From the NCBI GenBank assembly GCA_049642465.1, contig JBAROV010000239.1:59479-123478 (forward strand): a stretch of DNA of 64,000 bases, written 5' to 3'. Positions 1 through 8,598 of the stretch are shown here, piece by piece. How positions within the stretch are numbered: the first letter of the stretch is position 1; every line of letters starts with the position of its first letter. Below the pieces are notes generated by a model. That model ran no database searches. It worked only from the letters and a program-made list of their open reading frames with translations, and was not told the origin of the DNA. A program made the translations under genes and the position numbers. Source of the DNA: CAWDPQ01 sp049642465 (lineage in GTDB: Bacteria > Acidobacteriota > Vicinamibacteria > Vicinamibacterales > 2-12-FULL-66-21).

Positions 1-1263
1 GCCACGGCGGTCGTGCGCGAGTGCTTTCGGTTGTTGAAGCCGGGTGGTGTCCTGCTCGCGACGCTGCCCTCAGCCAGCCGCGCGTGTCTCGAGTACGGCG
101 ACGCCGGCGACCTGTGGCGTGTGACGCCTGCTGGCGCTCGGGCGCTCTTCGAGCCTGTGTTCGGCGCCGGTAACGTCGAGGTCAGCACGTATGGAAACGT
201 CCTGACGAACGTTGCGTTCCTGCATGGACTCGCGTGCCGCGAACTGAGCGACGAGGAATTCGACACGACGGACCCTTACCATCCATTGCTCGTTGGGGTC
301 CGCGCGCAGAAGGAGACGCCTACGACCAGGCCGTCGTTCCGTCACCAGGGAAATGGTGTCGTGTTGCTTTACCACCGCGTGGACGGTCGCTCTGACGTCC
401 ATGACTTGAGCGTTCCTGCCCAGCTGTTTGAGGAACAGATGGCCTGGCTCGCACGCAACTGTCGTGTGATGCCACTGCAGGAGTTGCTGGCCGGTGCCCG
501 TGAAGGTCTCCCCGAGCGGGCCGTCGCGGTGACATTCGACGATGGTTATCTCGACACGCTTCAGACAGCGTCGCCAATTCTGGAACGCCTGGAACTGCCC
601 GCCACGGTGTTTGCAACCACTCGCTGGCTCGATGCGCCCGGAGAGTACTGGTGGGACCTCCTCGAACGCGCGTTACTGTTCGACACTCCGCCGCCGAACC
701 TGACCGTTGAATTGAACGGCGCACCTGTCACCTGGGCGACGAGCACTCTTGAAGAACGGCGAGCCGCCCACAATCGCCTGCACGATCACCTGGTTCACGC
801 ATCGCTCGCCGAACGCGACCGCGTGACTTCAGCGGTGGCGAGTTGGTCGGGCATCGCGCCCGATCGCTCTCGCCGGCCACTGGTCGCCGACGAACTCCGC
901 CAGCTGGCTACGGCTCCCGGCATTTCGATCGGTGCGCATACCGTCAACCACCTCGCGCTTCCCGATCAGGATCCGGATGCGCAACGAAACGAGGTATTGG
1001 AAAGCATTCTCGCTCTCGAGCGCGTGATGGGGAGCAGGATCGACCTCTTTGCGCATCCGTACGGTGCCGTGAGCCGCACAACTGCCAATCTGGTTCGTGA
1101 GACCTGCCGGTGGTCGGCCGGCTGCCAATCGGCCGCGATTGGCGCCTCATTCGATGCAGCCGCGTTTCCACGCCTCGAGGTGAAGCGCTGGGACGCGCCC
1201 ACGCTCGGCCACCGCCTTTCTGCGTGTGGCTTCCGGCCTTCGACAGTGCTCGGGCCGCCCTGA
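1..1263 (+). CDS. Methyltransferase (C-terminal part) fused to NodB-type polysaccharide deacetylase, 5' truncated
   Basis: The reading frame is open from the first base, so the gene starts upstream of the window. About the first 105 codons resemble the end of a class I SAM-dependent methyltransferase: a CFRLLKPGGVLLATLPSAS strand followed by the typical DLWRVTPAGARALFE segment. After a short linker a polysaccharide deacetylase domain begins (VLLYHRVDG). It carries the metal-site Asp motif TFDDGY near 532-549 and the paired histidines of GAHTVNH near 934-951. Such enzymes remove N- or O-acetyl groups from cell-surface sugars. Fusion to a methyltransferase suggests tailoring of an exported polysaccharide, but the substrate is unknown. 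The stop codon lies inside a palindromic repeat. Confidence 0.8.
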   Translation, partial: ATAVVRECFRLLKPGGVLLATLPSASRACLEYGDAGDLWRVTPAGARALFEPVFGAGNVEVSTYGNVLTNVAFLHGLACRELSDEEFDTTDPYHPLLVGVRAQKETPTTRPSFRHQGNGVVLLYHRVDGRSDVHDLSVPAQLFEEQMAWLARNCRVMPLQELLAGAREGLPERAVAVTFDDGYLDTLQTASPILERLELPATVFATTRWLDAPGEYWWDLLERALLFDTPPPNLTVELNGAPVTWATSTLEERRAAHNRLHDHLVHASLAERDRVTSAVASWSGIAPDRSRRPLVADELRQLATAPGISIGAHTVNHLALPDQDPDAQRNEVLESILALERVMGSRIDLFAHPYGAVSRTTANLVRETCRWSAGCQSAAIGASFDAAAFPRLEVKRWDAPTLGHRLSACGFRPSTVLGPP

Positions 1264-1278
1264 GCAACGTCGAGGGGC
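1236..1278. repeat. REP-like palindrome over the end of the deacetylase gene
   Basis: Two nested inverted repeats are visible: CCTTCGAC pairs with GTCGAGGGG, and inside it TGCTCGGG pairs with CCTGAGCA. The hairpin spans the stop codon of the upstream gene. It is a fuller, degenerate form of the TTCGACAGGCTCAGG element also found near 30044 and 50601. It may stabilise or end the transcript, but no T-run follows. The rest of the gap up to 1442 shows no gene or clear promoter. Confidence 0.55.
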
Positions 1279-1442
1279 GCCTTTAGGCGGGAGAGGCACC
1301 GCTGCAATTTTCGCAACCTTCCGCGCCCGCTCCAGTCGCACTTTCCCTCAACTGAGATCCGCGCTCGGTCGGCGGCAAGCAGATTTACTCCGCAAATCGC
1401 GGTGGGCCGTCTCGGATCGCCAGTTGCACTTCAAAGAGCGTC

Positions 1443-2003
1443 GTGACAAACCGAAGCGAGTCGAACGCCGGGCTCACCCTCGTTGAAGTGGTCGTTGCGA
1501 TAGCAGTCTTTACGCTGGTGTCCGTGGGCGCCGCGCACCTTCTCGTCTGGGTCATGCGCACGATGTGGTCGTCCGGCGCGGAGACGATCGCGCTCTCCGC
1601 GGCACAGGCGAAGTTAGAGGAACTGCAATCGCTGGCATGGCGCTGGGACGAGGCCGGCGACCGCGTATCGGATCTCGATACCAATCTGTCCGGCCGTACA
1701 CCCGCAAGCGGCGGACGAGGCCTGGCGGTCTCGCCGGCAAATACGCTGCAGGAAAACGTAGACGGCTATGTTGACTACCTGGACGAACGCGGCCAGTGGG
1801 TAGGCAGCGGGCCAAGCCCACCGGGTTCAGCCGCCTTTGTTCGTCGCTGGCAGGTCGGCGCACTGATGGCTGCGCCAGACGACACGCTGGTGTTTCGTGT
1901 CCTCGTCGTCCCGCTCGTGAACGACCCTGCTCCGGGCCGAGTCATCTCGGGCCGCGGACCGGGGGAGGCGAGGTTAATCACCGCCCGAACACGACTTCGG
2001 TGA
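1443..2003 (+). CDS. Type IV minor pilin, PilV/GspI-like
   Basis: 186-residue protein with a class III prepilin signal: a short charged leader, a Gly-Leu cleavage site after residue 9, Glu at mature position 5 (LTLVE), then a hydrophobic helix of about 20 residues (VVVAIAVFTLVSVGAAHLLV). The start is GTG, just upstream of the leader, with only a weak purine-rich site before it. The body has no recognisable domain. With the next two genes it forms a minor-pilin trio of the PilV-PilW-PilX kind that would prime a type IV pilus or a pseudopilus. No assembly ATPase or secretin is in the window, so which machine it serves is open. Confidence 0.75.
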   Translation: MTNRSESNAGLTLVEVVVAIAVFTLVSVGAAHLLVWVMRTMWSSGAETIALSAAQAKLEELQSLAWRWDEAGDRVSDLDTNLSGRTPASGGRGLAVSPANTLQENVDGYVDYLDERGQWVGSGPSPPGSAAFVRRWQVGALMAAPDDTLVFRVLVVPLVNDPAPGRVISGRGPGEARLITARTRLR

Positions 2004-2017
2004 GAAGCGGAGATCGA

Positions 2018-3067
2018 ATGGTTCGAACGGATCAAAGCGGTTACACGCTGATCGAACTGCTTGTTGCGGCTGCGGTGCTGTTGCTTCTCACCGCTTTGAC
2101 GTGCGTCGTACTCTTCGACGCGAAGACGGCCATGGAGGTAAGCGGCGAGCGTGCCGATGTTCAGCAACGGGCCAGGGCTGGCATCGAGGGCATGCTGTCA
2201 GCAGTTCTCGATGCCGGTGCTGGATCCGATCGCGGCATCAGGGCCGGCCCCTTGATCCACTGGATTCCTCCGGTCTGGCCGGGACGTAGCGATCGATCGC
2301 AGCCGTTGACGGGCGTTACAACATTGCGGGTCGTGCCGCACATTGCGCCCGCCACGCTTGCCCTTGATGCACCGGCAGGTACGACGACCCTGGACTTCGA
2401 TCGTGCCGGCTGTGCGCTGCCGTGCGGCTTCACCGGCGGCATGAGCGTCATCGTCCTCGACGGTCGCGGGGATTTCGACGTTTTCGTGCTGATTGAAACA
2501 GACGGCTCGTCTGCGACAGTCCGTCGAGTGTCCGGCGGCACGAACGCATCGTACGCACGCGGTTCGGCAGTGCTGCCGGCGGAATTACGAACGTACTACT
2601 GGAACACGGGCGCGCGTGAGCTGCGGAGAGACGATGGAGATCGCGGGGATTTTCCGGCGGTCAGCGATGTCGTCAGCGTTTCGTTCGAGTATTACGGAGA
2701 TCCGTTCCCGGCGCTGCAGCCTCGTCCCCCGGCCGGAGAAGAGAATTGTCTGTATGACGCATTCGGCACTCCGCGTGCGGGAATGGCGGTGCTGCCGCCG
2801 GCAGGCGCAACGCTCGCCCCACTCGACGTGAGTTTGTTCGAAGATGGCCCCTGGTGCGGCTCCGGGGCGGAGCCGTTCGACGCAGATCTCCTCCGGATTC
2901 GCAGTCTGCGGATTGCCCTCCGCACGCAGACGAGCAGTCGTGGTTATCGTGGTCCGGACCCCCGCCTGTTTCAGAATCCTGGCTCCGCGACGAGCTCAGC
3001 GCGCTTCGTCAAGGACGTGATCCTCCAGACCACTGTCACACCGAGGAATCTGGGTGGTTGGCGATGA
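2018..3067 (+). CDS. Type IV minor pilin, PilW-like
   Basis: Prepilin-like protein of about 349 residues. The chosen ATG gives the leader MVRTDQSG, cleavage before Tyr, and Glu at mature position 5 (YTLIE), followed by a long hydrophobic helix. AGCGGAG lies just upstream of this ATG. A GTG at 2000, overlapping the previous stop, is an alternative that would add six residues. The C-terminal region is long and unassigned, with several Cys residues (for example ALPCGF and GPWCGSG) that could form disulfides in an exported pilin. It is translationally coupled to its neighbours on both sides. The family call rests on the N-terminus and on gene order. Confidence 0.72.
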   Translation: MVRTDQSGYTLIELLVAAAVLLLLTALTCVVLFDAKTAMEVSGERADVQQRARAGIEGMLSAVLDAGAGSDRGIRAGPLIHWIPPVWPGRSDRSQPLTGVTTLRVVPHIAPATLALDAPAGTTTLDFDRAGCALPCGFTGGMSVIVLDGRGDFDVFVLIETDGSSATVRRVSGGTNASYARGSAVLPAELRTYYWNTGARELRRDDGDRGDFPAVSDVVSVSFEYYGDPFPALQPRPPAGEENCLYDAFGTPRAGMAVLPPAGATLAPLDVSLFEDGPWCGSGAEPFDADLLRIRSLRIALRTQTSSRGYRGPDPRLFQNPGSATSSARFVKDVILQTTVTPRNLGGWR

Positions 3068-3684
3068 ACCAGCGCGGCGTGGCCCTCATTCACGTGCTGA
3101 TGCTGCTCACGGTGCTCATGGCCGTAGCCGAAGGTGCGGCCCTGGTGGCTCGCGTCGAGATTCGCGTCGCGCGTTTTCACCGAAGCGAGCGTGACGCCGC
3201 ATACGCCGCACAAGCCATGCTGGCGGCAGCGTTTCAGGAGCTGGGTCGTGAGGCCGATTGGAATGCGGTGCTCTCGGGGGCACGGGTTGCGGTGTTTGTT
3301 GACGGTCCGGCTGACATGCCGCGCCAAATCCCCGGCGCCGGGACGGTGACGGTTTGTTGCGCCGCTGGTTCGATGACGGCCCGCACACGAAGCGAGAGCG
3401 GGGAAGCGTGGCAGATATTTGCCTGGCAGTCGCTCAGCGGCCTTCTCGATGCGCCGGATGCGCCGCGGCACTATGTGGTCGCGTGGGTGCTGGACGATCG
3501 AGACGAGGTGGATGGGAATCCGCTGGTTGATGCCAACGACCGGATGGCGGTTCGTGTCGAGTCGGTCAACGGGTTGGGGGTGCGAACGACCCTTGAGGCC
3601 ATGATCGGCAGGGCACCCTTGAACGTCACGACCGGCAGCCGGCCGCCGGGGTTGGAGCTCCTCCAATGGAGGGTGGTGCGATGA
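3064..3684 (+). CDS. Type IV minor pilin, PilX/GspK-like
   Basis: 206-residue protein whose ATG overlaps the preceding stop (ATGA). The N-terminus MNQRG-VALIHVLMLL has a prepilin cleavage Gly and a hydrophobic helix but His in place of Glu at mature position 5. Lack of Glu5 is typical of GspK/PilX-type tip pilins, and this supports its place as third member of the trio. The rest contains an Asp-rich stretch (WVLDDRDEVDGNPLVDAND) that could bind calcium, as in GspK-like tip subunits. That last point is inference from composition only. Confidence 0.68.
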   Translation: MNQRGVALIHVLMLLTVLMAVAEGAALVARVEIRVARFHRSERDAAYAAQAMLAAAFQELGREADWNAVLSGARVAVFVDGPADMPRQIPGAGTVTVCCAAGSMTARTRSESGEAWQIFAWQSLSGLLDAPDAPRHYVVAWVLDDRDEVDGNPLVDANDRMAVRVESVNGLGVRTTLEAMIGRAPLNVTTGSRPPGLELLQWRVVR

Positions 3685-3834
3685 TGGCGACAACAAGAAC
3701 GCCAGCGCATTAAGGAAAGCCGCTGCTGCAAACCCGGGGTCGAGCCGATACGATTTCTAAGCCGGGTGTCCTGACCGAGGCAGGCGGCCGCGTTTAGGAC
3801 TGCCTGGTACAATGAACCGTTACGCTATCCGCGC

Positions 3835-4398
3835 ATGAGCATGGGTTTTAGGGGCGCACACCGAATCGTGGGAGCGGCTTTGGCCGCGCTGCTGATGGCC
3901 TGTGTTGCCGCGGCGCAAACGCAAAGCCAGTCGCCCAGCCTGGCGGAACTAGCCCGCAAAGAGCAGGAACGTCGCAAAACCGTGAAAACGCCGGCCAAGG
4001 TGATCACCAAAAAGGATCTCCCGCCGAGCGCCCAGAATCCTCCGCCGCAAGCGGCGCCGGCACCGACCGCGACGAAGATCGACGAATCGAAGCCTCCCGA
4101 GAACAAGCCCGACGAAAAAGACGAGGCGTGGTGGAAGAACCGGATCAATCAAGTCCGCGAAGAACTGCGTCGCAACGAAATGTTTGCGGAAGCGCTGCAG
4201 ACGCGTATCAACTCTTTGAGTTCTGACTTCGTGAACCGCGACGACCCATTCCAGCGCGCGAAGATTGGCGAGGACCGTGACAAGGCGCTCGCCGAACTCT
4301 CGCGTGTCAAAGCGGACATCGTGAACTCGAAGAAGCAAATCGAAGACATCGAAGAGGAGGCGCGCAAAGCAGGCGTGCCCCCCGGCTGGCTCCGCTGA
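3835..4398 (+). CDS. Secreted coiled-coil protein of unknown function
   Basis: 187 residues with an N-terminal signal peptide (hydrophobic GAALAALLMACVAAAQ, likely signal peptidase I site after the AAA segment). A charged, Pro-rich linker follows, then a helical Glu/Lys/Arg-rich region from about residue 95 that should form a coiled coil. It ends in AGVPPGWLR. From memory, proteins with this layout and tail occur in acidobacteria, but no function is known to me. It starts at ATG 3835 about 150 bp after the pilin genes, and a TACAAT hexamer sits upstream at 3808-3813. The stop is 20 bp before the response-regulator gene, so the two may be co-transcribed. Confidence 0.7.
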   Translation: MSMGFRGAHRIVGAALAALLMACVAAAQTQSQSPSLAELARKEQERRKTVKTPAKVITKKDLPPSAQNPPPQAAPAPTATKIDESKPPENKPDEKDEAWWKNRINQVREELRRNEMFAEALQTRINSLSSDFVNRDDPFQRAKIGEDRDKALAELSRVKADIVNSKKQIEDIEEEARKAGVPPGWLR

Positions 4399-4418
4399 CC
4401 TCCTCCCGTCGTAACGGC

Positions 4419-5810
4419 GTGCCAGCCCCCGCGCAAATCCTTCTCGTCGAAGACAAGGACTCGTTGCGGACGATGCTGCGCCTGGCGCTCGAGCGCCAGG
4501 GGCACGCCGTGCTCGAGGCGCGCGATCAGCCTGAAGCGGTTCGCGCGCTGCAGCAATCGCAGCCCGCGGTGGTGCTTTCGGATCTGCGCCTGCCAGTCGG
4601 CGATGGTTTCGGCGTGCTCCGCGCGTCAAAAGAGATCGACACGGATGTGCCGGTGATCGTGATGACCGCATACGGCAGCATCGAGGACGCGGTCGCCGCG
4701 ATGAAAGAGGGTGCATTCGACTTTCTCGCCAAGCCTGTCGACCCGGATCATCTGCTGCTGCTCATTTCCCGTGCGCTCGACCAGCGCCGAATCGTGACCG
4801 AGAACCTGCTGCTCAAAGAGGAGCTGGCGGTGCGCCGTGGCGCGCCGCAACTCGTGGGAGACGATGCGGGGTTGCGAAAAGTATTTACCTCGCTGCAGCG
4901 AGCCGCGACGACGGATACGACCGTGTTGATCGAAGGAGAGAGCGGCACCGGCAAGGAGCTGTTCGCGCGATCGCTGCACGCGCTGAGCGCGCGAGCGGAT
5001 GCGCCGTTTGTCGCGATCAATTGCGCGGCGATTCCCGAAACGCTGCTCGAGACGGAGCTCTTCGGCCACGAGAAAGGTGCGTTCACTGGCGCAGTTGCGC
5101 GCAAGCCCGGCAAGTTCGAGATGGCGCATCGCGGCACGTTGTTCCTCGACGAAATCGGCGACTTGCCGCTGTCGCTGCAAGCCAAGATCCTGCGGGCGCT
5201 CGAAGAGAAACGATTCGAACGCGTCGGGGGCACGGCCTCCGTTGTTGTCGATGTCCGGCTGGTCGCGGCGACCAATCGAGGCCTTCGGGCGGCGGTTGCG
5301 GCGCGACGATTTCGTGAGGATCTGTTCTTTCGCTTGTCGGTGTTTCCGATTACCGTTCCGCCGCTTCGCGATCGACCGGCCGACATTCCAATCCTCGCCC
5401 GCTACTTCGTGGAACGCTTCTGCCGCGATGTGAAGAAAACGCCGCTCTCGCTCTCGGCCGAGGCGCTCGATCAATTGCGCGCCTACCGGTGGCCGGGCAA
5501 CGTTCGCGAGTTGCAGAACTGCATCGAGCGCGCGGTGATCCTGGCGGAAGGGGATTCGATCCTGCCGCGGCACCTGAATCTCTCGTTTGCGGCACCGTTG
5601 TCTGCCGAGGATCAGCCCGGCCCGTGGGATCAAATCGATCTGTCAGGCAGTCTCTCCGAAGTGACGCGGCGCACCCTTGCCGAAGTGGAGCGCAGGAAGA
5701 TCGAGCAGGTAATGCAGGAAACCGAGCGCAACAAGGGCCGGACCGCGGAGTTGCTGCAGATCAGCTACAAGATGCTGCTGTCCAAACTGAAAGAGCACCG
5801 GATCGAGTAG
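4419..5810 (+). CDS. NtrC-family sigma-54-dependent response regulator
   Basis: 463 residues in three parts. The receiver domain (about 5-120) has acidic residues E11/D12, phospho-acceptor D55 in VVLSDLRLP, T83 and K105. The central AAA+ domain (about 145-385) has Walker A GESGTGKE at 173-180, the sigma-54 contact loop GAFTGA at 220-225 and Walker B TLFLDEIG at 240-247. A Fis-type helix-turn-helix lies at about 425-460. It is expected to activate RNA polymerase-sigma-54 at enhancer-dependent promoters when phosphorylated. No histidine kinase is adjacent, so it is an orphan here. It starts with GTG. The minor pilin genes upstream are plausible targets, since pili are often sigma-54 controlled, but this is speculation. 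Confidence 0.93.
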   Translation: MPAPAQILLVEDKDSLRTMLRLALERQGHAVLEARDQPEAVRALQQSQPAVVLSDLRLPVGDGFGVLRASKEIDTDVPVIVMTAYGSIEDAVAAMKEGAFDFLAKPVDPDHLLLLISRALDQRRIVTENLLLKEELAVRRGAPQLVGDDAGLRKVFTSLQRAATTDTTVLIEGESGTGKELFARSLHALSARADAPFVAINCAAIPETLLETELFGHEKGAFTGAVARKPGKFEMAHRGTLFLDEIGDLPLSLQAKILRALEEKRFERVGGTASVVVDVRLVAATNRGLRAAVAARRFREDLFFRLSVFPITVPPLRDRPADIPILARYFVERFCRDVKKTPLSLSAEALDQLRAYRWPGNVRELQNCIERAVILAEGDSILPRHLNLSFAAPLSAEDQPGPWDQIDLSGSLSEVTRRTLAEVERRKIEQVMQETERNKGRTAELLQISYKMLLSKLKEHRIE

Positions 5811-5842
5811 CGGTTGTTCGACCGAGGTTCGTCACCAGCTGG

Positions 5843-6946
5843 CTAACGCAACCCGGCCGCGGCGAAAGCCGCTTTGAGTTCCTTCTCGGTCACATCCGTC
5901 ACAACTTCCGTGGTGCCGATCGAGGTCGGAAGCACGAAGTGCAAACGGCCGCCGACGACTTTCTTGTCGTGAGCCATCGCCTCGATCGCCTGCGCTGACG
6001 AGAGATCGCCAATCGGCGGGAGCGGGCCCATTCGGGTGACGAGCGACGCGAGCGCATCGCGATCCGCGGGCGGCATGGCGCCGCGGCGGACGGCCAGGTC
6101 CGTGGCAATCAGCATCCCGTAGGCCACCGCCTCGCCGTGCCGAAATCGTCGATACTTCGTAATCGCCTCGAGCGCATGCCCCGCCGTGTGCCCGAAGTTG
6201 AGCGCCCGCCTCGGTCCCGATTCCCGTTCGTCCTGCTCGACGATGCGACCCTTGATCTGACAGCACTCGGTGATGATGGGCATCAGCGTGGCGGCATCGC
6301 GCGCGAACACGGCTGGCAACTCCGCGCTCACACGGTCAAACAGTGAACGGCTCGCGATGGCGCCGTACTTCACGACCTCGTACAGCCCGGCGCGGAATTC
6401 CCGGCGCGGCAGGGTTTCGAGAAACAGCGGATCGGCGATGACAGCCAGCGGCTGATGGAATGCGCCAATGAGGTTTTTGCCAAGCGAGTGGTTGACGCCC
6501 ACCTTGCCGCCAATCGCGCTGTCCACCTGCGCGAGCAGCGTCGTCGGCACGTGCACTACGGGGACGCCGCGAAGGTATGTGGCCGCGGCAAACCCCGCGA
6601 TGTCCCCGACGACGCCGCCGCCGACGGCGATGAGGGTGGTCGCGCGATCAGCATTCGCCCGGACCAGGCCGTCGTAGATCCGACTGAGGGTCTGCAGGTT
6701 CTTGAATCGCTCGCCGTCGGGAATGAGGATCGGATCCTCTTTGACCGCGCGCGACACCGCGCTCCCGTGCAGACGCCAGACCGTTGTGCTCGAGACCACG
6801 AACCGGCGCGCAGGAGCCGAGACGCTGTCGAGGATCGAGGAGAGCCGCCGCGCCACGCCCGGCTGGATCTCGACCCGATAACGGGCCGACCCTGCGCGCA
6901 CATCCACGTGCGTGGCCTCCGGAATCTGAGCTGGCGGTGACGTCAT
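5843..6946 (-). CDS. aroB: 3-dehydroquinate synthase
   Basis: 367 residues, normal length for the family. The enzyme turns DAHP into 3-dehydroquinate in the shikimate pathway, using NAD+ and a divalent metal. The NAD-binding glycine loop GGGVVGD lies at 109-115. The predicted zinc ligands are E190 (LYEVVKYG), H253 (NFGHTAGH) and H270 (RFRHGE), with the same 63 and 17 residue spacing as in E. coli AroB. VDSAIGGKVGVNH matches the conserved active-site region. Its start is 44 bp from the divergent nadB start, so the two share a short control region. No other aro gene is nearby. Confidence 0.95.
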   Translation of the reverse strand: MTSPPAQIPEATHVDVRAGSARYRVEIQPGVARRLSSILDSVSAPARRFVVSSTTVWRLHGSAVSRAVKEDPILIPDGERFKNLQTLSRIYDGLVRANADRATTLIAVGGGVVGDIAGFAAATYLRGVPVVHVPTTLLAQVDSAIGGKVGVNHSLGKNLIGAFHQPLAVIADPLFLETLPRREFRAGLYEVVKYGAIASRSLFDRVSAELPAVFARDAATLMPIITECCQIKGRIVEQDERESGPRRALNFGHTAGHALEAITKYRRFRHGEAVAYGMLIATDLAVRRGAMPPADRDALASLVTRMGPLPPIGDLSSAQAIEAMAHDKKVVGGRLHFVLPTSIGTTEVVTDVTEKELKAAFAAAGLR

Positions 6947-6990
6947 GGGCGAGGCGCGTGCTGAAGTAGGATATCAGGATCGGATCCGGC

Positions 6991-8544
6991 GTGACGCTTC
7001 GCGCAGACTTCCTCATCATCGGCAGCGGCATCGCAGCATTGCGAGCGGCCGCGGAAGTGGCTGGCGCCGGTGACGTGCTCATCCTCACCAAAGCAGAACC
7101 GACGGCGGGCAACACCGGATATGCCCAGGGCGGTATTGCCGCGGCGGTGGCCGCAAACGACTCTCCCGCGCTGCATGGGACCGACACGATTGCGGCGGGT
7201 GATGGGCTGTGCGATGAACGCGCCGTCGCCGCCCTGGTTGAGGACGGTCCGCACTACGTTCGCGAGTTGATCGACTGGGGTGCCGACTTCGATCGGGCTC
7301 CGGACGGACAACTCGCGCTCGCCATCGAAGGCGCGCACAGCGCACGTCGGGTGTTGCACGCGCGTGATGCAACCGGACGGGAGATCGGGCGCGTGCTCCT
7401 GCAACGCGTCTCGGGTTTGTCCCGCATCACCACGCATTCTCACGCGCGGGTGGTCCGGCTGCTGGTCGAGCAGGGCCGTTGTGTGGGGGCGGGGTTCCTG
7501 GAAGATGACGGCGCGATCGGAACCGCGAGGGCTTCATCGGTTCTTCTCGCGACCGGCGGCGCCGGACAGGTGTATCGAGAGACGACGAATCCAGCGGTTG
7601 CGACGGGAGATGGTGTGGCAATGGCCTACGTGGCTGGTGCGCGCGTCGCGGATCTGGAGTTCGTGCAGTTTCATCCCACCGCACTGAACGTGGCCGGGCA
7701 ACCGCGCTTTCTCCTGTCCGAAGCGCTGAGAGGTGAAGGTGCGCGTCTGTTGAATGCCGCGGGCGAGCGGTTCATGGGACGTTACGAACCGGCAGGCGAG
7801 CTCGCCCCTCGCGATCGCGTTGCACGCGCGATCGTCCGGGAATCGCAGCGAACCGGTGGCCCGGTGTTCTTGTCGATGGAGCATCTCGACCCATCGTTCG
7901 TCCACCAACGCTTTCCGTTGATTTCGAGAACCTGCCGCGACGCTGGTCTCGATCTCGCACGCGGCCGTGTGCCGGTTGGTCCGGCGGCACATTACGTCAT
8001 GGGCGGCGTGCTCACGGATCTCGACGGCCGAACGTCGTTGCCCGGTCTGTACGCCGCCGGCGAAGTCGCGTGCACGGGCGTCCATGGCGCCAATCGGTTG
8101 GCCAGCAACTCCCTGCTCGAGGGTCTTGTGTTCGGGGCGCGGGCGGGGAAGGCCATGCGCGCCAGGAGCGATGGTTCCTGGCCTGCCGCGTTCGGTCTTC
8201 AGGACGCTGGTCGCTCGCCCAGTCCAACCGCTGCCGCAGAGGCCGCGAGCGCGAGCGTGGTCCAGGACGTCATGTGGCGGCAGGTGGGTCTCTTCCGCGA
8301 CCGACAAGGCCTGTCTGCCGCACTCGAGGTGCTGGAGAACGCATGGCGGGCGATCGAAGCCAACGTCAATGCCGGCGTGCCGATGACGGCTGCCGCCTCG
8401 CGAGCCGCGAGCGTCACCGTTGTGGCCCGTCTCATTGCACGGGCCGCACTGCGCCGCGAGGAAAGCCGCGGCGCGCACTACCGCACCGATTTCCCGCAGC
8501 GCGACGATGTACACTGGCAGAGACGGCTCTCGGAAACCCGGTAG
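6991..8544 (+). CDS. nadB: L-aspartate oxidase
   Basis: 517-residue FAD enzyme that oxidises L-aspartate to iminoaspartate, the first step of de novo NAD synthesis. An N-terminal Rossmann FAD motif is present (DFLIIGSGIAALRAA), then the NTGYAQGGIA segment, the substrate region LEFVQFHPTAL, SEALRGEGARLLN, and the C-terminal flavin loop HGANRLASNSLLEG typical of the fumarate reductase/NadB family. It starts with GTG at 6991, divergent from aroB. The hexamer TAGGAT at 6967-6972 could be a -10 element. nadA and nadC are not in the window. Confidence 0.93.
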   Translation: MTLRADFLIIGSGIAALRAAAEVAGAGDVLILTKAEPTAGNTGYAQGGIAAAVAANDSPALHGTDTIAAGDGLCDERAVAALVEDGPHYVRELIDWGADFDRAPDGQLALAIEGAHSARRVLHARDATGREIGRVLLQRVSGLSRITTHSHARVVRLLVEQGRCVGAGFLEDDGAIGTARASSVLLATGGAGQVYRETTNPAVATGDGVAMAYVAGARVADLEFVQFHPTALNVAGQPRFLLSEALRGEGARLLNAAGERFMGRYEPAGELAPRDRVARAIVRESQRTGGPVFLSMEHLDPSFVHQRFPLISRTCRDAGLDLARGRVPVGPAAHYVMGGVLTDLDGRTSLPGLYAAGEVACTGVHGANRLASNSLLEGLVFGARAGKAMRARSDGSWPAAFGLQDAGRSPSPTAAAEAASASVVQDVMWRQVGLFRDRQGLSAALEVLENAWRAIEANVNAGVPMTAAASRAASVTVVARLIARAALRREESRGAHYRTDFPQRDDVHWQRRLSETR

Positions 8545-8598
8545 AGAGATCTCCTGTTCATCTCTCGCGATCTCCTGATCTCATGTGCAGAGGACTCA

